In this document: positions 1-13,354 of the stretch, piece after piece | How positions within the stretch are numbered: the stretch's first letter is position 1 | How the letters are laid out: the number at the start of each line of letters is the position of its first letter | Origin: Oxyruncus cristatus | Taxonomy: Eukaryota > Chordata > Aves > Passeriformes > Cotingidae | Assembly: GCA_013399855.1 (NCBI GenBank) | Contig: VXAY01000172.1 | Span: 480,603 to 544,602 of the forward strand | Reading direction: 5' to 3' | Length of the DNA: 64,000 nt | Notes under the pieces: model-generated | Database searches by the model: none | What the model was told of the DNA's origin: nothing | What the model saw: only the letters and a program-made list of their open reading frames with translations | Translations under genes and position numbers: made by a program

Positions 1-3000
1 TATTTTTGCCACTGCTAGAAATACTTTTCTTAGTCCAGAAATGACGAAGAAAAAGGGAAGAACAAAATTTAGGTCCAGGTAAATATTTACAAATTATTAG
101 TAAGTGATTAAGTTACATCTAGTCTTTTCCAAAGCCTTCAAGCTTTGTAGGATGTGTATACCGGAAAGGGGAAAATTAAAGGAAGAATACCAAGAACTCT
201 CTAACCAGCAAGGCCTTGTTGCATATGTAACTTATTAGCTAAATTTGTCCAGACTACACAGTACTAGCTCATTCTTTTCAAAAAATAGGGCTCTTACATT
301 ATGTGTGTGATACAGAAGTAAAATAGAGAACAGGAGATACATACATTATTGTCTATGAGTCCAGAGGCAAGTTCTGATGATGATTTAACATTTTAATGTC
401 AGGGAAAATCATTCTTTTCAGTCACACCTTTGTGAATTTCAGAACTGAGAAAAAACAAACAAAAAAAACCAACAAAAACCAAACCCATCCTACTTAGAGT
501 TTACTTGATTTCAACAGAAATGCAAATTATTTTTTTTGTTTGTTTAACAAAAGCTAAAAACTTTCAAATGACACAATTTTTTTTCAATTTTTCTTTCTTA
601 AAAGCCACATACAAACCCCCTCATTGTTATCTATGTTAATACTACATTTGTCCCTTATTTACCACCCAGCCCTAGCATTCTTTCTGGGTGGGAACAGCTC
701 AAGGCAAACACTCATGAGCAAACTGAAGTGAAAAGCAAACAAGCAAAACAGAGTAAAGAAAAAGAAAAGTGTGTACTTGCTCTGACAACTATGCTGCGGG
801 GTACTGAGGGTATCATAGCTGCATTGAGTTAGTCCTACAATTTTAATTGGTCATTATAGAAAAAATATAACATATATTATCAAAGAGAACCCCCCAGCTC
901 AGAAATGCTGAAGTAAATTAACGCGTTGCAATCCTACTGACACCACCAGCATCATTCCAAAGGAGAAACTGGAGTTCTTTTTTTTTGTCAAGCAGGAGTC
1001 ATTCCTTCAATTTTAAATTCTCTCCCAAATGTTACCATGTTTTGATGGCATAAATGTAGCAATCCTGAAGACTACCATGCAAGGGGGGCAGGCTTGTTTG
1101 CTATGGGGCTTCTGCACTGCAGGTCCTCAGTAGGTGGGGTACAGCTTAACCCAAGGCTGGAAGGTTAGGATATGTACGTTGTTGAGTATGACAATCTGGA
1201 AAGTCTTTCTGGATATTTACTCAGAGAAAGCATGGTGCCACCTCTGTGATTGTTTCTATGCATCTTTTTACTTACTTTCAAAAATAAGCAGAATATCCAA
1301 TCTCTAAAAATACTGACTACTCAGTAGATTACATAGCTCCTTAGGGAAATGAGGTTACAACATAATTGTGTCATGCAAATGTTTGCCTATCATCTGTTTG
1401 CTCTTTCCCCCCAGTTTTAACTCCATTTTACAGAAGGGCAGAGGCCTCTATGAATGTCAAGTTCTTAAAAGTCTCATGCAAAATGGGGGCAGCTGATGGC
1501 TGCACACGCAGCCGTGCTGCGCTGGCCACGCACACAGTCCTCCCTGCCAGGCACTGAAGGCATGAAGGACAGGGAGGGCTGATGGTGTAGCAGAGCTGGA
1601 AAGCAGACAGTGAGGCAGAAGAGACACAAATCCATAGGAAATGAGCCCTCTGTAGTTTGGCTGCCTGTGGGTCAACTTATTAACTGATTTATACAGTATT
1701 TTTCCCCTCAGTCTTGAGTTCTACTGAAAATTATTTTTTTTGCCAGTGATGCTTTCCAGGAACAGACTGAAGTGCTTGATTCAAAACTCCTGACAGTATC
1801 ATTTATATGCTAAACAAGGGGGCTCAGCAAACAAGCTTTTACTTATGTTTTGCTTTAACCTTGCCGATGCCTTTTCAGTGAACTATGAGCCAAATTCCTC
1901 ATTTCACTTCTTTAACAAGTGCGTAGATACTGACATCTCCAATCCCACTTTTCCTGGTCAAGATCATGTTTCATTAGAGGCCAACTGAGCCTGCAGAACT
2001 TGGAGTCTGTTTTCTCATAAATGATGGTCTTACAGATCTTAGTGGGAGAGCATGTGTGGGTTGGGGTCTTGGTACCTGCCTGAGAATGTACACACTTATA
2101 TTTAATTCAGAGATGCAGCTACCCTGATGGTTATAATTTGGTCCTATAGAAAGCAATATTAAGTACAGAGCCTGTTCCTGTAGGCTCAGTTTGAATGTGG
2201 TTAATCAAATGAATTCATATTCAGTACTCCCCAGAGTAACAGAAATCCAGTGACACCAACATATCACGATTAAAAGAGCAGGAAGCCTCATTAGAGAACC
2301 TCTGCAGCTTTCCTACTTTGTTTTGCTCAATATTTAATTCTGATACAGGCACAAACAACAGTAAGTTGAGGCTTAAAAAAAGTATTTACTCTAATGAAAG
2401 TATTTTGCTTAATAACAATATTACCACCCAGTGAATAACAAAAGAACCATGAACTCCATTGATTTAAAGAAACCCCACAACTATTTAGGAAACCAAATAT
2501 ATATTTAGGGTTCTAGGCAACAAAAATCAGTTACCTGATGCACCCTAGAACAGAAGCATACACTCTTGATTATATACAGTAATAGCATTTCATTTGTCTG
2601 GATGAAATGTGTTAATTAGGTTTGTATTGTCAACCTGCAGTCCCTCTGATCTCCATACATACAGACCTGGGAAATCTGGTCCAGACAAAAGAAGCACCTT
2701 TCCACCTAGGAGAAGCAACAAATTCTATCATCACTCGCCCAGTGAGTGCATAGAGAGATTTGAACACATCCAGTGCAGACAGCTGGCAGGAGTAAGGCTC
2801 CTGTGGGACTCACTGCCCACCCTTGCACCCTGCATGGCAGCAGTAACTTGGGAGCCTTCAGCCCACCTCTGCACTCCTCTTATGGCATCTAAGAAAGGGA
2901 AAAATTACTTAAGTGAATTGATTAACTACTAATGCTTCTCAAGACATCTTTGCTTGTGCTGCAAATCACTGATTTAGATTAATGGTGCCTCAAGTTCAGT

Positions 3001-3632
3001 AACTGACATCTTGCCTCATCTTTCCAAAACTTTAGTTGGAAAGATGATTTCAAAATTAAAGTTTGAGTTATCTACAATAGCAGAGAGAGAATTTCTGCCA
3101 TTACTTGCACCCGAGCAGCCAGGCAGAGTTACACTGACTGAGGGTAAACTCTAGCTGATGCGGTTTCTGACACAAATGGAAGTTTAGTTGCTTTCTCTAT
3201 GTGTCATAAAAAACTGAAATCAATGAATAATTTTTGTCTTCTAGTAAGAAAAAATCCTTGATGTGGTGCCGTAGCTTGGGAAAATATAAACTTTGAGGAA
3301 CTACTTCTGATGCTGCTTCAGAATTGCTGTAATGGTTTTGCTTGCTGTCTTCATTCTAATAGTTTGTACCACTGCCCAGGAAAAATATACTGCAGCAGTG
3401 TACTTATTCATGATGAAAATTCCACATGACTAATAGGAATATTAGAACCAGCCTGTATGTATATGCACTTATAGTTAGAATTACAAATTTTAAAAACAAA
3501 ACCAATAAAAACCCCACTGTCTTCAGCCTAATAAGCACAGGAATGCCACCAGTCTAGAAGTGTATAACTTTGCATATTTAAATGTATCTGTATAAATATT
3601 CTTCTGAATAATTTTATCTGCCTCAAGAATGC
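1..3632. other. AT-rich noncoding stretch, no gene seen
   Basis: No recognisable exon, RNA gene or repeat family is visible here. Open frames are short, lie on both strands and resemble no family I know. Local features are an A/C-rich low-complexity patch at about 451-486 and a small GC-richer patch at about 1487-1560 with four CpGs, which is too short to call an island. The rest reads as ordinary vertebrate intron or intergenic DNA. Conserved noncoding elements could be present but cannot be recognised without an alignment. Confidence 0.6.
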
Positions 3633-3649
3633 AAAAAAAAAAAAAAAAA
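3633..3649 (+). repeat. poly-A run (A17)
   Basis: An uninterrupted run of 17 A follows a short AT-rich stretch. It could be the tail of a very old retrocopy, but no target-site duplication or recognisable upstream body is visible, so simple homopolymer is the safer call. Confidence 0.85.
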
Positions 3650-6600
3650 TCAAATAGAAGTTCTTTGGCCTTTAGGTAGACTTCAACAGTTAAAAATAGC
3701 CAATAATCCAAACAACACCACAACACCAACAAAAACAAGAATATTTATTCTCTCTGCTGAAGCCATTACCCAACTTCCCAGCACTAATCCTGAACTCCGC
3801 TTCTTGCTGTGCTCTAAGTATGACAAAGGGCAGACAGGAGCACCGGACAACATAAACTGTAATGCTGGCTTGAGTGTAACTGGAGAACTGAGCTCTGCAG
3901 ATGCTGGCAAGCCTGACCTTGTGCAGCTTTTACCGGCAGGTCATCAGAGGCAGCTCAGCTGTGGTTGCTGCTCCGGCAGGCAGAGCCCAGGGCAGCGCTG
4001 CATGGGCGCCCAGCACCCTGCACCCTGTCAGTCTAGCAGGGGGAAACAACGGGCACTAACTGTGCTGCATGATTTCACTTAGGGGAAGTTCTGACTTACA
4101 GAAACAGCAGGCTCTGTTTTGGGAAAGGACAGACCCCCTGGACCTACAGAGTGCTGTGGGAACAGTTCTTTCGCTTTTATTCCCACTAAGCAGCCCTATT
4201 CCCCCAAGCAGACCCAAACACTTACATGAACTACGTATAAATAAGGTTATAAAGCTACTAATGTCCTTTAACCATAAAGAGATAATACCAATCATGAAAC
4301 CTGAGGGGCCTTTTCTTGTCTCCTGCACATATGAAAGCTCACATTAAAAGAGATTAGTTTAAACCACTTGCAATTTCCTTTATGCAATAAAAGATTTTCT
4401 TTGCCTGGAATTTTCCTATTTATGGTGTGTATTTGGACTCAGTATAGCATAATACTTCCCTCAGTATCCCTGCTTTTAATGATGCTCGCAGCATTTGAGC
4501 CATTCATCAAACGTGACAACTGAAACAGCTAGGAGTTAATGGGAGCATGAGCAGTTTGACAAACACAGTCTATTTGACAAGGCTGAGGTCAGGACTAAAA
4601 GAACTGCTCTTGGTTAAATAAACAGAAAAGCAGCAAAGTAAAAGCAAAATCTCTTCACCATTTATCAACTTTAAAAGCCTTTTTGTTATAAGAAACATAA
4701 AGTGAAGCTGCACACAGAGATGGGAACTTAATGGGGTTGGAAGAATTCAGCTGGCTTCTTTTTGAGGTGAAATTAGAAAGCTCAGTTAAAACTGGGGGAT
4801 TATGTCCGTAAAACTGACACACAGCTACATAATACCTAAACCTACACTTTAGAGCTGTTTGCTTCTGAACTGACTTACTATTTTAAAAAACCCAGGCTTT
4901 TCCTAGCTAACAGATTGATACAGGTGGCACTGAAAAGAGAACAGTATCACAAGAGATGACTTTCCTGACATCTGCAAAGCAGGGGAGCGCTGTGGAGGCA
5001 TGTTCAGGACCACAGCTGAGACTCCATCCATCCACTGCTGCTTCAATAACCAATTTACCTGATAGCTGCCTGTACAAGGGGCCTACCAGAGACTCTTTGC
5101 AAAATATCAGTTTTGCGTTTAGACACAATATTGCCTGTAGGAAATTCTGTGTCAAATGACTCTTGGAGGTTAATACTTAGTGCAGCCACTAACTTCCTCC
5201 CTTTACTTGCTTCGTGGACCATCTTTTTTTTAATTTTTTTTTTTTTTTTTAATTAAGTGTACATTGGCAAGCAAAATCAAATCCTTAATGTTCCAGGTTT
5301 GGTCTTGCATTCTATATGACAAAGATGGTCTCCAGGTGTTAGAGTGTTGACTTCAATGAAACCAGGACTGACTTTCCTGTGATTCAACTTTCCTGATGTT
5401 CAAATTTGGGAGTGATAATATTCTCATGACTAGATAAACCAGTACAAATTTAAGCATTGAGAAATTCTTGGGTATTATAGCTGTGCAGAGTATTTGCTGA
5501 TCATTTGCCTACCATCACCTTGTGTAATCCTTTCTATCACTGTCCAGAAACCACCAGAACCAGTAGGGAATTTCCATCAGAATCAAGTAATCTGGCAAAA
5601 TTCTGTAAGCTTTTACTGTCAAGAAGTTTCAGGAAAGGCCTTTACAGCTTTGGGGCAGGACATGTTGCCAGACGAAAAATTCCCTTCTGTTTTGAGGCTT
5701 CATCTTTTCTATTGCTTTCATGCTTTTATGACTAGTGGTAGTTTAGAGATAGTAAAGAAAAAAGGCATGTATTGAGGCACAAATACAGAAAAATGACTAA
5801 GAATAGTTATATAATTTACAGATTAATTTTGTACGTCTTGTTTCTCTAATAACTTTTCATTTTGTCTTTCATGAAGCAATTGTACATCTAACTAATATAC
5901 TTAACACCTCCTATTGCTGCTGGAAAATAATGAAAGACTTTTTTTCCTGGAAGTGATTGATTATAGTCTGGATAAATGAAATAATTTTCCCTCTTCTCAT
6001 TATGCTTTGAGCAAAACACCCATTACAGGAGTACTGTGCAGCCATTTGGAGCTAGGAAATGTATTCCATCTAGCCTGTCAAACACAGTTTAATTCCTGTT
6101 TTAACTCTGCATCTCATCCAAACCTCCTTTTCAAGACTACACTAGTATAACCTAATTTTGACAGAGTGTTCTGGACTCTGGGCAGGTCTGACTCTTGAGC
6201 TCTTTTCCATCTGGAATTGGTTTTTCATCTGCTTAATACCAGAGCTTTCTGGTTTGTTTGGTTTAGTTGTTTTGTAATATACAACCTACAGTCATCTTAT
6301 AAAATAATTTATAGCACTATTTGGCCTCCTTTTTGGAACTTTCTGTTTGGGAAAAAATTAAAAATAATCAACCAAAGCAAGCTCAATCCTAGTTTTCCTC
6401 TTCAATAAAAATTTTTTACCCAAAATACTGGCGTGAATGTCTGAAGATTGCACTCTCCTTTCCAATGCCAACAACACAAATGTCTTTTCTAATGGTCATA
6501 ATTGTTACTTTTTGTGTTTATTCTTTGGGTTTTTTCCTTTGTTCAAAAACAGAGAAACATGGTAAAAATATTCAGTGTGACAAAAATTTAGTGGTATGAT

Positions 6601-9439
6601 TGTACCTAATCTTCAGTAAAGTGGGATACTGGAAGAGAGTACAAAAAGAGTAATGCTAATTTTAAGATGGGACTTCATTGGTTCATGCAGAATATATAGA
6701 AATTGCATTACTAACATATTTTTTGCTCATGAAGTCACATAATAGTGAGGTTTGGATTCAAATATTCAGGAGATCTTTCACCATATTATATCTCTTGTAA
6801 ATGTTTTATGGATGGAATTATTTCTCAGTGCTATACAAAGAAATTCCCATTTCACAAAGTTGGGTTTATTATCCACTTGAATACTGGTTAGCTGGTTTTC
6901 TTAAACCTCTGTGATCAGCACTGTGCTAAACTGCTTAAAGAAATCAACCTTATTCATACTTTCCTCCTCTTTTCTTAACCAAATTGAGTTGGTGCTGAGA
7001 GATTTCACTGCAACAATAAAAGTCCTCTCTTTGGTCTAGTCCTGGGGAAGTAGAGGCTAGGATCAAGAATCTACTTTCACTTTACAATATTATTGCAAAC
7101 AAAGAATAATAGCAAAGCCACTATTTTCGTTGGTGGTGCTGCTGGTCCCCATAGCTGGTCTACAAGAAAGTCCCATGAATAAAAAGAAGCATGCATGAGA
7201 CACAAGGAGTAAGAGAGACGGGAGGACAGAATAGTTTAGGAAAGTCTTGCTTTGACTAACTCCAGGGTAAGACTGTCAGATTCTTAATCAGTCCCCAAAT
7301 CAAGAACCAAGAAAATATATGAGCTACAAAATATAAATTGCATCTTTCTGGTTCTCAGGAAGTACTACTTCAATTTTTGTTGTATTTTGCTTTAAGAATA
7401 GTAATTCAGTACACACCAAACACACTGCTTGCCATCTCTATAATTTAGTGCATTAGTAGAAAATACTACTTTTCTGCCACAGCAGGTTATGCTGACTAAT
7501 AAATCTTCTTTTTAAGCTATTTGTCTGTATGTGTCCTTTTTCACTGAGAGAAACAGTAAAGTAAATTTACTGGACTGTTACTGATCTCCTAACAACTACA
7601 CAAACAGCTACATTAGAAACACAGGGCACAGAGCTGCACAGGCCACAGAGCTGTACTCAAGTCAGTCATCTCTCTTGTCAATATTGCTATTATTTATTAT
7701 TATTTAAGTACCAGCAACGTGCTAGTTCTGATCACACTGCTAGTGTTATCAGTCCTGCACCATGTTTATGAAGCCTTCTGAGTTTCAATTTTACTAAAAC
7801 TCTTAAATCACTCTGAGCAGGTAATGACAGACACATCACTAGCTAAATATTTTTAAACTTGGGGTGTGGAAGCCAAGTAAGGATATGGAAAAACACAATT
7901 TAATGAAGAAAAAGGGAAGGAAACTCTTTCTTTCTTTTTCTTTTTCCCTTTTGGTTTCTTTGTGTATTATTTCCTGCAGGACCGGCCACAGAGTTGGATT
8001 TTTCACAATAGGGACAGAATAATATCGACTGCTTGCTATTGCCCTTCACTGTCTCTAGATAGCATGGATGAACTGAGTTTGTAAATGAGATGTGAATACA
8101 TAAAACAGTATGCCACAATGTCACATTGGACCTCATGCACATGGCTTCTCTGAAATTGTTACTGAAATTAAATTCTTCTAGGTAGGTAAGGAGATATGGT
8201 TGCAGATACATTGAAGGCTGCAAGAAAATGAATGGAAGAGTTTCCTGATTAAAGTGTCTTTCAGCCCAGTTTACCTGGTTCCTATGGCAAGTTATACTAT
8301 GATCTCTCCTTTTTCATCAAAACAGAGTTGGGTATGATTTCATTATTCAACTCATTTAGTTATAGACATGTTTTCAATATTGTTTGCAGAAAAAGAAATT
8401 ATTAGTAGAGATTTAAATGATGGGATGAAATTCAACTTTGATTTTTATGACAGAAGGCAGAGAAAGCTTTTTATCAGGATTGCCAAACAGTCACAAGAAA
8501 TTATTTGCCTTAACCTCAAAATATTTTGTAGCTAGAAATTTTCAGCCAGACTTCTGTAATTCTATAACTTAATTATGGTTGCCTTCGTAGAATAAGAAAC
8601 ATTTATTAAATGCTCTAGACGTTGACCTAGATTCATTTAATGCAAAAAATTTACATAGAAATTAGTGATTTGAGTTGGTAATCACTTCTCCCTCCTTAGT
8701 TTATTCTGTCGGGTCAATTAATGTGGTCATCAGAGACTACTTGCCCTTTAAGCCAACTCTGAGAAAGACCAGGGCAAAGCCCGGCTGCAGTAAAAGACAT
8801 GCTGCAAGGATGCTGGCACTTGGGTCATATGCTAGAGCTCCAAAACCTTTCTTAATATACTGCAGATGTTACTAAGCTTTGAGTCTTTTTAGCTATGTTT
8901 TCATTTACTGTTTAGGTGGTCACTGTGTCACGGTGTTGCCAAGAGAGCTTTTGAATCAGCTTAATATAAGAATTAATTATATTAATTCACACCAAAGTAA
9001 TTGAAGAGACTGAAAAGGGTAAAAATATCAATTGCAGGCATTCTGTTCCTAAATCAGTAGTTAAACCAAAAGGCAGTACACAGTTCGTCCACCTTCACAA
9101 ACATTTATTTGTGTGCTGAAATTGTCACTGCTGGTTAACCTACTGAGGTTTTTGACTGGAAGAAAAGAACTGTTACAACTAGATTCTTTAGAGTCAGTCA
9201 CAAAACAGATGTTCTAGAGAGACTGAAAAATAGTGGCTTCAAATAGAGGCTTACAAAAACTTCATTTTCCTTGTCCCTAAGCCTTTCCAGTCAGAGAAAA
9301 CTGTATGCTTACTATGACATTTCAACTTATATTCATATTTTTTAATTCAGCTCTCAGCCCTCGTAGCTGTTGCCTTTAGGAGGAGTAAGGAACTGAATCC
9401 TTGTGTGCAGGAAAGGCAAAAAACACTGGGACACAGATT
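3650..9439. other. AT-rich noncoding stretch, no gene seen
   Basis: There is no supportable gene. Points of note are a GC-richer patch at about 3932-4050 with about five CpGs (accggc, tccggc, agcgct, ggcgcc, aacggg), a T-rich run at 5224-5250 interrupted once by AA, and a pyrimidine-rich stretch at about 7926-7951. Overlapping frames on both strands between 3683 and 4347 (all under 95 residues) show no domain or splice structure and are best read as chance. Confidence 0.6.
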
Positions 9440-9465
9440 TTACTAAACATTGCTCTTTCTTTTAG

Positions 9466-9795
9466 GTTAGAAGGAAGTCTGACAGGATTTTGCCTGCAAC
9501 TGCAAACACAGCTAAGAATCTTATATTAATCTCAATGGAACCTTTTCTTTGTTTGACATCCCAGGGCAGTGCTGATGTTCAAACTACTATCACTGTTCTT
9601 TTGTGCTGCCAAACAGTCCCCAGAGGTTATGGATACTATGGCCTAAATCAAGCTCATTTGAGAGGAACTAATTCAAACACCGATAACCTGAGCAAACACT
9701 GAAGGGAGCATTAGAAAACATCCAGGAAAAAAAAAAAAGCTGCTGAAAGTTTATTTCCCCTAATCCTGTTAATAAAATAGGCTACTGGGCTCATT
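9466..9795 (+). other. candidate 3'-terminal exon (unidentified transcript)
   Basis: A textbook 3' splice site precedes this block: a branch-like TACTAAA at about 9441-9447, then a pyrimidine tract (tgctctttctttt) and AG at 9464-9465. From the first base after the AG a frame stays open for 78 codons to a TGA at 9700-9702, and AATAAA follows at 9771-9776. Together these have the shape of a last exon in phase 0. The encoded peptide is polar with a few Cys and Tyr and matches no family I recognise. There is no visible upstream exon, and the sequence could have this shape by chance. It could equally be the end of a noncoding RNA. Confidence 0.2.
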
Positions 9796-11370
9796 CTTCT
9801 GATTATTTTTTTTACAAGGGAGAGGAGTGGATAGAAGTGACTCTCTGACCCAGAGGAATGTCTTAGTGAACACTTCCAAAGCATTTGACTATTAGTACCA
9901 ATGGGGATATCTTTCAGAGAATGACACAAATGTAAGACTTGGGACCTGCTGCACCACAAGCTCTGCCTTCAACATTATCCAATGAATATAGTAACTTTTA
10001 CCTACAACCCAGCTCTGGTTTTGTGTAAGGGGCTGTACAAGCTGCAAAGGAAGGAAGAAATCAAGTCCTGGTATTGTAAATAGAAGCACAGCATCCTTCA
10101 AGCAAAAAACAAATGAAGACTTAATCTCATATATTGTTTGCCTGTTCAATAAGAAATTCAGAATTAAACCTGTATTAATGAAGAAATTAGCTACAATCCA
10201 AATCTGTGTATGTTATTCATGTGAGAGACTGTATATAGGCTATAAATATATTCTGCAAACTATTTGCAGTCCAGCCCTAAATATTCTGTCATATATGAAA
10301 GTTAGATCAGTGTTAACTCAATGGTTAAAACTGTGTTGGAAAAGCAAATATCAGTTTTTCTAACAACATTTATATGCCTTGGGCATATAAAGTTCACCCC
10401 AGTAATAGAGCTGAAAGAGATAATAGTACAAGAATATTTTGTGTCAAATCTCAAACCACTAATACAAAAGAGTGTAATTTATCAGATCCAAAGGAAAACA
10501 CTAAACAGTGCTAAAAGTACTACTATTCATTACATATCTAAAGGCTACTGATCAATAGAGAGCACTATGCTCTTTCATTCAATAGATTCAAGCTTAACTG
10601 ATTTTCATGGCTTCTTGAATGCTTTTATGACTAACAAGGCATGATCCACATAGTGCTTTGTAACCGATTTGCAAATAATCTAATAAAGTGACAGTAATAA
10701 ATCACAAGTATCATTAATAAACCACCATCAAACAAAGCTGCACACTGGAAACAATGTGGAAAATGCACAGATATTATTCCAACTACTTTGGGGAGTAAAC
10801 AGGCTAAACACATAGTATTACTTAAGAGCTGAGAGGTCAGTTCATAGTAAACGTATACATCTGAGCTGTTGGAGATTTTCTATTGCAGTTGGCAAACACT
10901 GCCTCTGTGTTTCTTCAGGGCAGGTTCATAGGGGATAAAAGAAGAGAAAAGGAAAAAAGAGAAGAGCTGAGAGAAAAGAAAACTCAAATTGAGTAAACAA
11001 ATCCTTGGAACACAAGAACATAATCCAGTTTGGTGATGCTTGCACGCTGTTAAAATAACATTTTATGCCTGTTTACTTTATAATTTTGTACCTCATAAAT
11101 ACCTACAGTAGCTAAAACTGTCAGTGGTGCCACTTCAAAGGGCAGTGCCCCTATGAACAAGATCTTTGAGGTTTAGTCTAGCCACAGTGTGGTTAAGGTT
11201 ATGACAATGTTTCTTTAAATCTAAAATCTAGTTGGCATAAATCCATGAAAAGCACACATACCTACAAATGTGAAATTCAGGATTCATTTACTTACCCTTC
11301 AGGTGTGGATTTAATGAAAGCTGGGCATTTAACATGGTAACAAGCTTGCACAGACTTCATTGAAAAATCC
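9796..11370. other. AT-rich noncoding stretch
   Basis: No gene is seen. It contains a small perfect hairpin at 10371-10389 (8-bp arms TATATGCC/GGCATATA, 3-nt loop) and a purine-only-like patch at about 10930-10983. Open frames are all below 90 residues. Confidence 0.6.
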
Positions 11371-11426
11371 AGCTCCAAGATACATACAGCAGAAGCAAAG
11401 CTCCAAGATACATACAGCAGAAGCAA
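11371..11426. repeat. perfect 2 x 28-bp tandem duplication
   Basis: A 28-base unit beginning agctccaagatacatac and ending agaagcaa occurs twice head to tail (11371-11398 and 11399-11426) with no mismatch that I can see. Perfect identity suggests a recent duplication or an assembly or polymorphism site. No gene is attached to it. Confidence 0.95.
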
Positions 11427-12880
11427 GGCATCATCTCTACAAAAAATGCATACAATTAACAAGTATTTACTTGAGGTGGAATCCTAGAAACACAAATTTT
11501 TAGAGTCACCCAAGTTATTGTTGGGGTGAATGCAAGACCTACGTAGCACTTTCCTCTATAGTGAAAAGAAAGTCAGATTACTTAGCTTTGGACCATTTTG
11601 AATTAAAACCCAAAAGATTTGTTTCTTTTACCTCTAGTTCCCAAATTTAGTATAGAAGTGGTAAAATTACAAGGGGAAGTCATCTTGCCTGGAGTTTTTG
11701 CTCTGTCCAAATTTTTTGTAAATACCACAAGAAAGCTTTTGCCTACGTTATTTTCAATTCAGTATTTTAAGGTTTTACTTCTTCAGATAAAAGGATCATT
11801 TGAATTCTTGAACATGAACATGAATCAAAATCCAGTTGAAATCTTTAGGTGCTCTTTAACCACTTCTCTGGTGATCCTTGAGCAAATAAATGTTTGTGTC
11901 AGCGGCTTGAGGCAAAATACATGATTAGAGCCAATACTAAAGCCACCTTTCCTCTCAGCCTCAGCAACAAACTTTGGTTTAATACTAATAGCCACGGAAA
12001 AGTAATAAATAAGGTGGTGGCTAATAGCAGAGTGAATAAGGGTTTTCTCTCTGAAGATCAGAGGAGGACTAGACCTTGGTTTGCTACAGCAAAGGGAACA
12101 GGTATTACAGATGGTTATTTACAGGCAAAACTCCCAGGCTCCAAGGTAAACCATTCCCTTTTCATCTATTCTGGAGAAATACAAGTCCTAAATAAATACT
12201 TATTATTTTTCTTTTAAGGCAGTGAGGAAAGTTGGTGAGGCAGGACCAAGGAGAAGCTGAGGGTGGTAAGGAAGCCACTGGGCTGCGTGTAGGAGAGGAG
12301 GAGGAAGGTGCACTGAGCAAGCACCACTGGCACATCAGAAAGCCTTGCTTCTCTCTGCAGCAGCCTGAAACAGCAACTAATGTCCTCAGCAGCTACCACA
12401 TCCAGTTGTCTACATCTGGGAGTTTTAAAAGGATGTTTGTGGAGTTCTCTTTAGAATACCAACACGCTGAGACAGCAGGGGGAGAGGGCACTACCCCTCC
12501 CAGGAAAATGCTGTGGATAAAACATGGTATTTGGGGCCACAGCAGCAGGTCCCACAGCCACGAACTGGACCTCAGTAGCTCTGCATGCATTTAAGGAAAG
12601 CAAAACACTTTTTCCAAATTTGTTGCCTGTACATACTACAAATTTTATCAAAAGAAATTATTTGTCAAAAATTAACAATTGTTCTTGAGAAAAAAAATTA
12701 GAAATCTCATTTATTAAAAAATAAAAAAAAGGCCTTAAGGAAGTTCGTATTAATGAAACAAACCTGAAGCTTAAAGTCATAAAGTGCGACCATCACACTT
12801 CTTCAGCATGTGGCTTTGTTATTTTTGATCCAGAGTCCACTGCTTACTTTAAATGTGACTTCACTTTTTGGGCAGAGATG
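11427..12880. other. noncoding stretch, mild GC rise near 12.25-12.57 kb
   Basis: The segment 12220-12590 is somewhat richer in G and C and carries overlapping open frames on both strands (120 codons on plus, 65-66 on minus). None resembles a known protein, and G/C rise alone lengthens chance frames. No other structure is seen. Confidence 0.55.
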
Positions 12881-12885
12881 GCTCT

Positions 12886-12912
12886 GGGGCCAGATACTCA
12901 GCTGAACCTCAG
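12886..12912. repeat. fragment of an ancient amniote palindromic repeat
   Basis: The string ggggccagatactcagctg resembles the terminal 'ggccagatcctcagctggtgtaaa' motif of a palindromic repeat that I remember as abundant in turtle and crocodilian DNA. Only one end is recognisable. The family name is not asserted, and the identification is from memory of the motif. Confidence 0.35.
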
Positions 12913-13327
12913 ATATGGAAGTGTGTATTTATAAAACTGCTAAAATATCTAAAATCTTTTGATGGTACAGTTACGTTGCCTGCTGACATTTGCCTTGCAC
13001 GTACATCTTATGCAATCATTTCTTTAAAATGGTGTTCTTCATTAGTGTAGTTATTCACTTAAGCTACAGAATTGCTGCTTTTTTTAATGCTTATTTTTAT
13101 ATGTGCAAAAGTGTAAAGAGCCCCCAGAAGCTTAGTCCTTGCCTTCTCAGGACAAACACCTTCACAAATGCTTTTGATTGCAATTATGTTTGCTAATATT
13201 CATCTCTCCTTTTTCCTACCCTCTTCCACTTCTGCCTGTGCCTCTGACAAAAGCTTAAAACAAATGAGGCCTTTGCCTTTACCACTCCAAGACAGCCCTT
13301 CCCAGCATCTTCCAAGCAAGGCCAAAA

Positions 13328-13336
13328 TATAAAAAG
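13328..13336 (+). promoter_or_regulatory. TATA-like box at left edge of CpG island
   Basis: TATAAAAAG lies about 25-30 bases to the left of the first dense CpGs, so a plus-strand start would fall near 13360, at the edge of the island. In AT-rich DNA such a string is common, so only the position makes it interesting. Confidence 0.25.
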
Positions 13337-13354
13337 AAGCTACTTTTTTCCTCC

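Noticed and set aside
3633..3649. Poly-A run as the tail of a processed pseudogene
   Set aside because: No AATAAA at the right spacing, no target-site duplication and no recognisable body.
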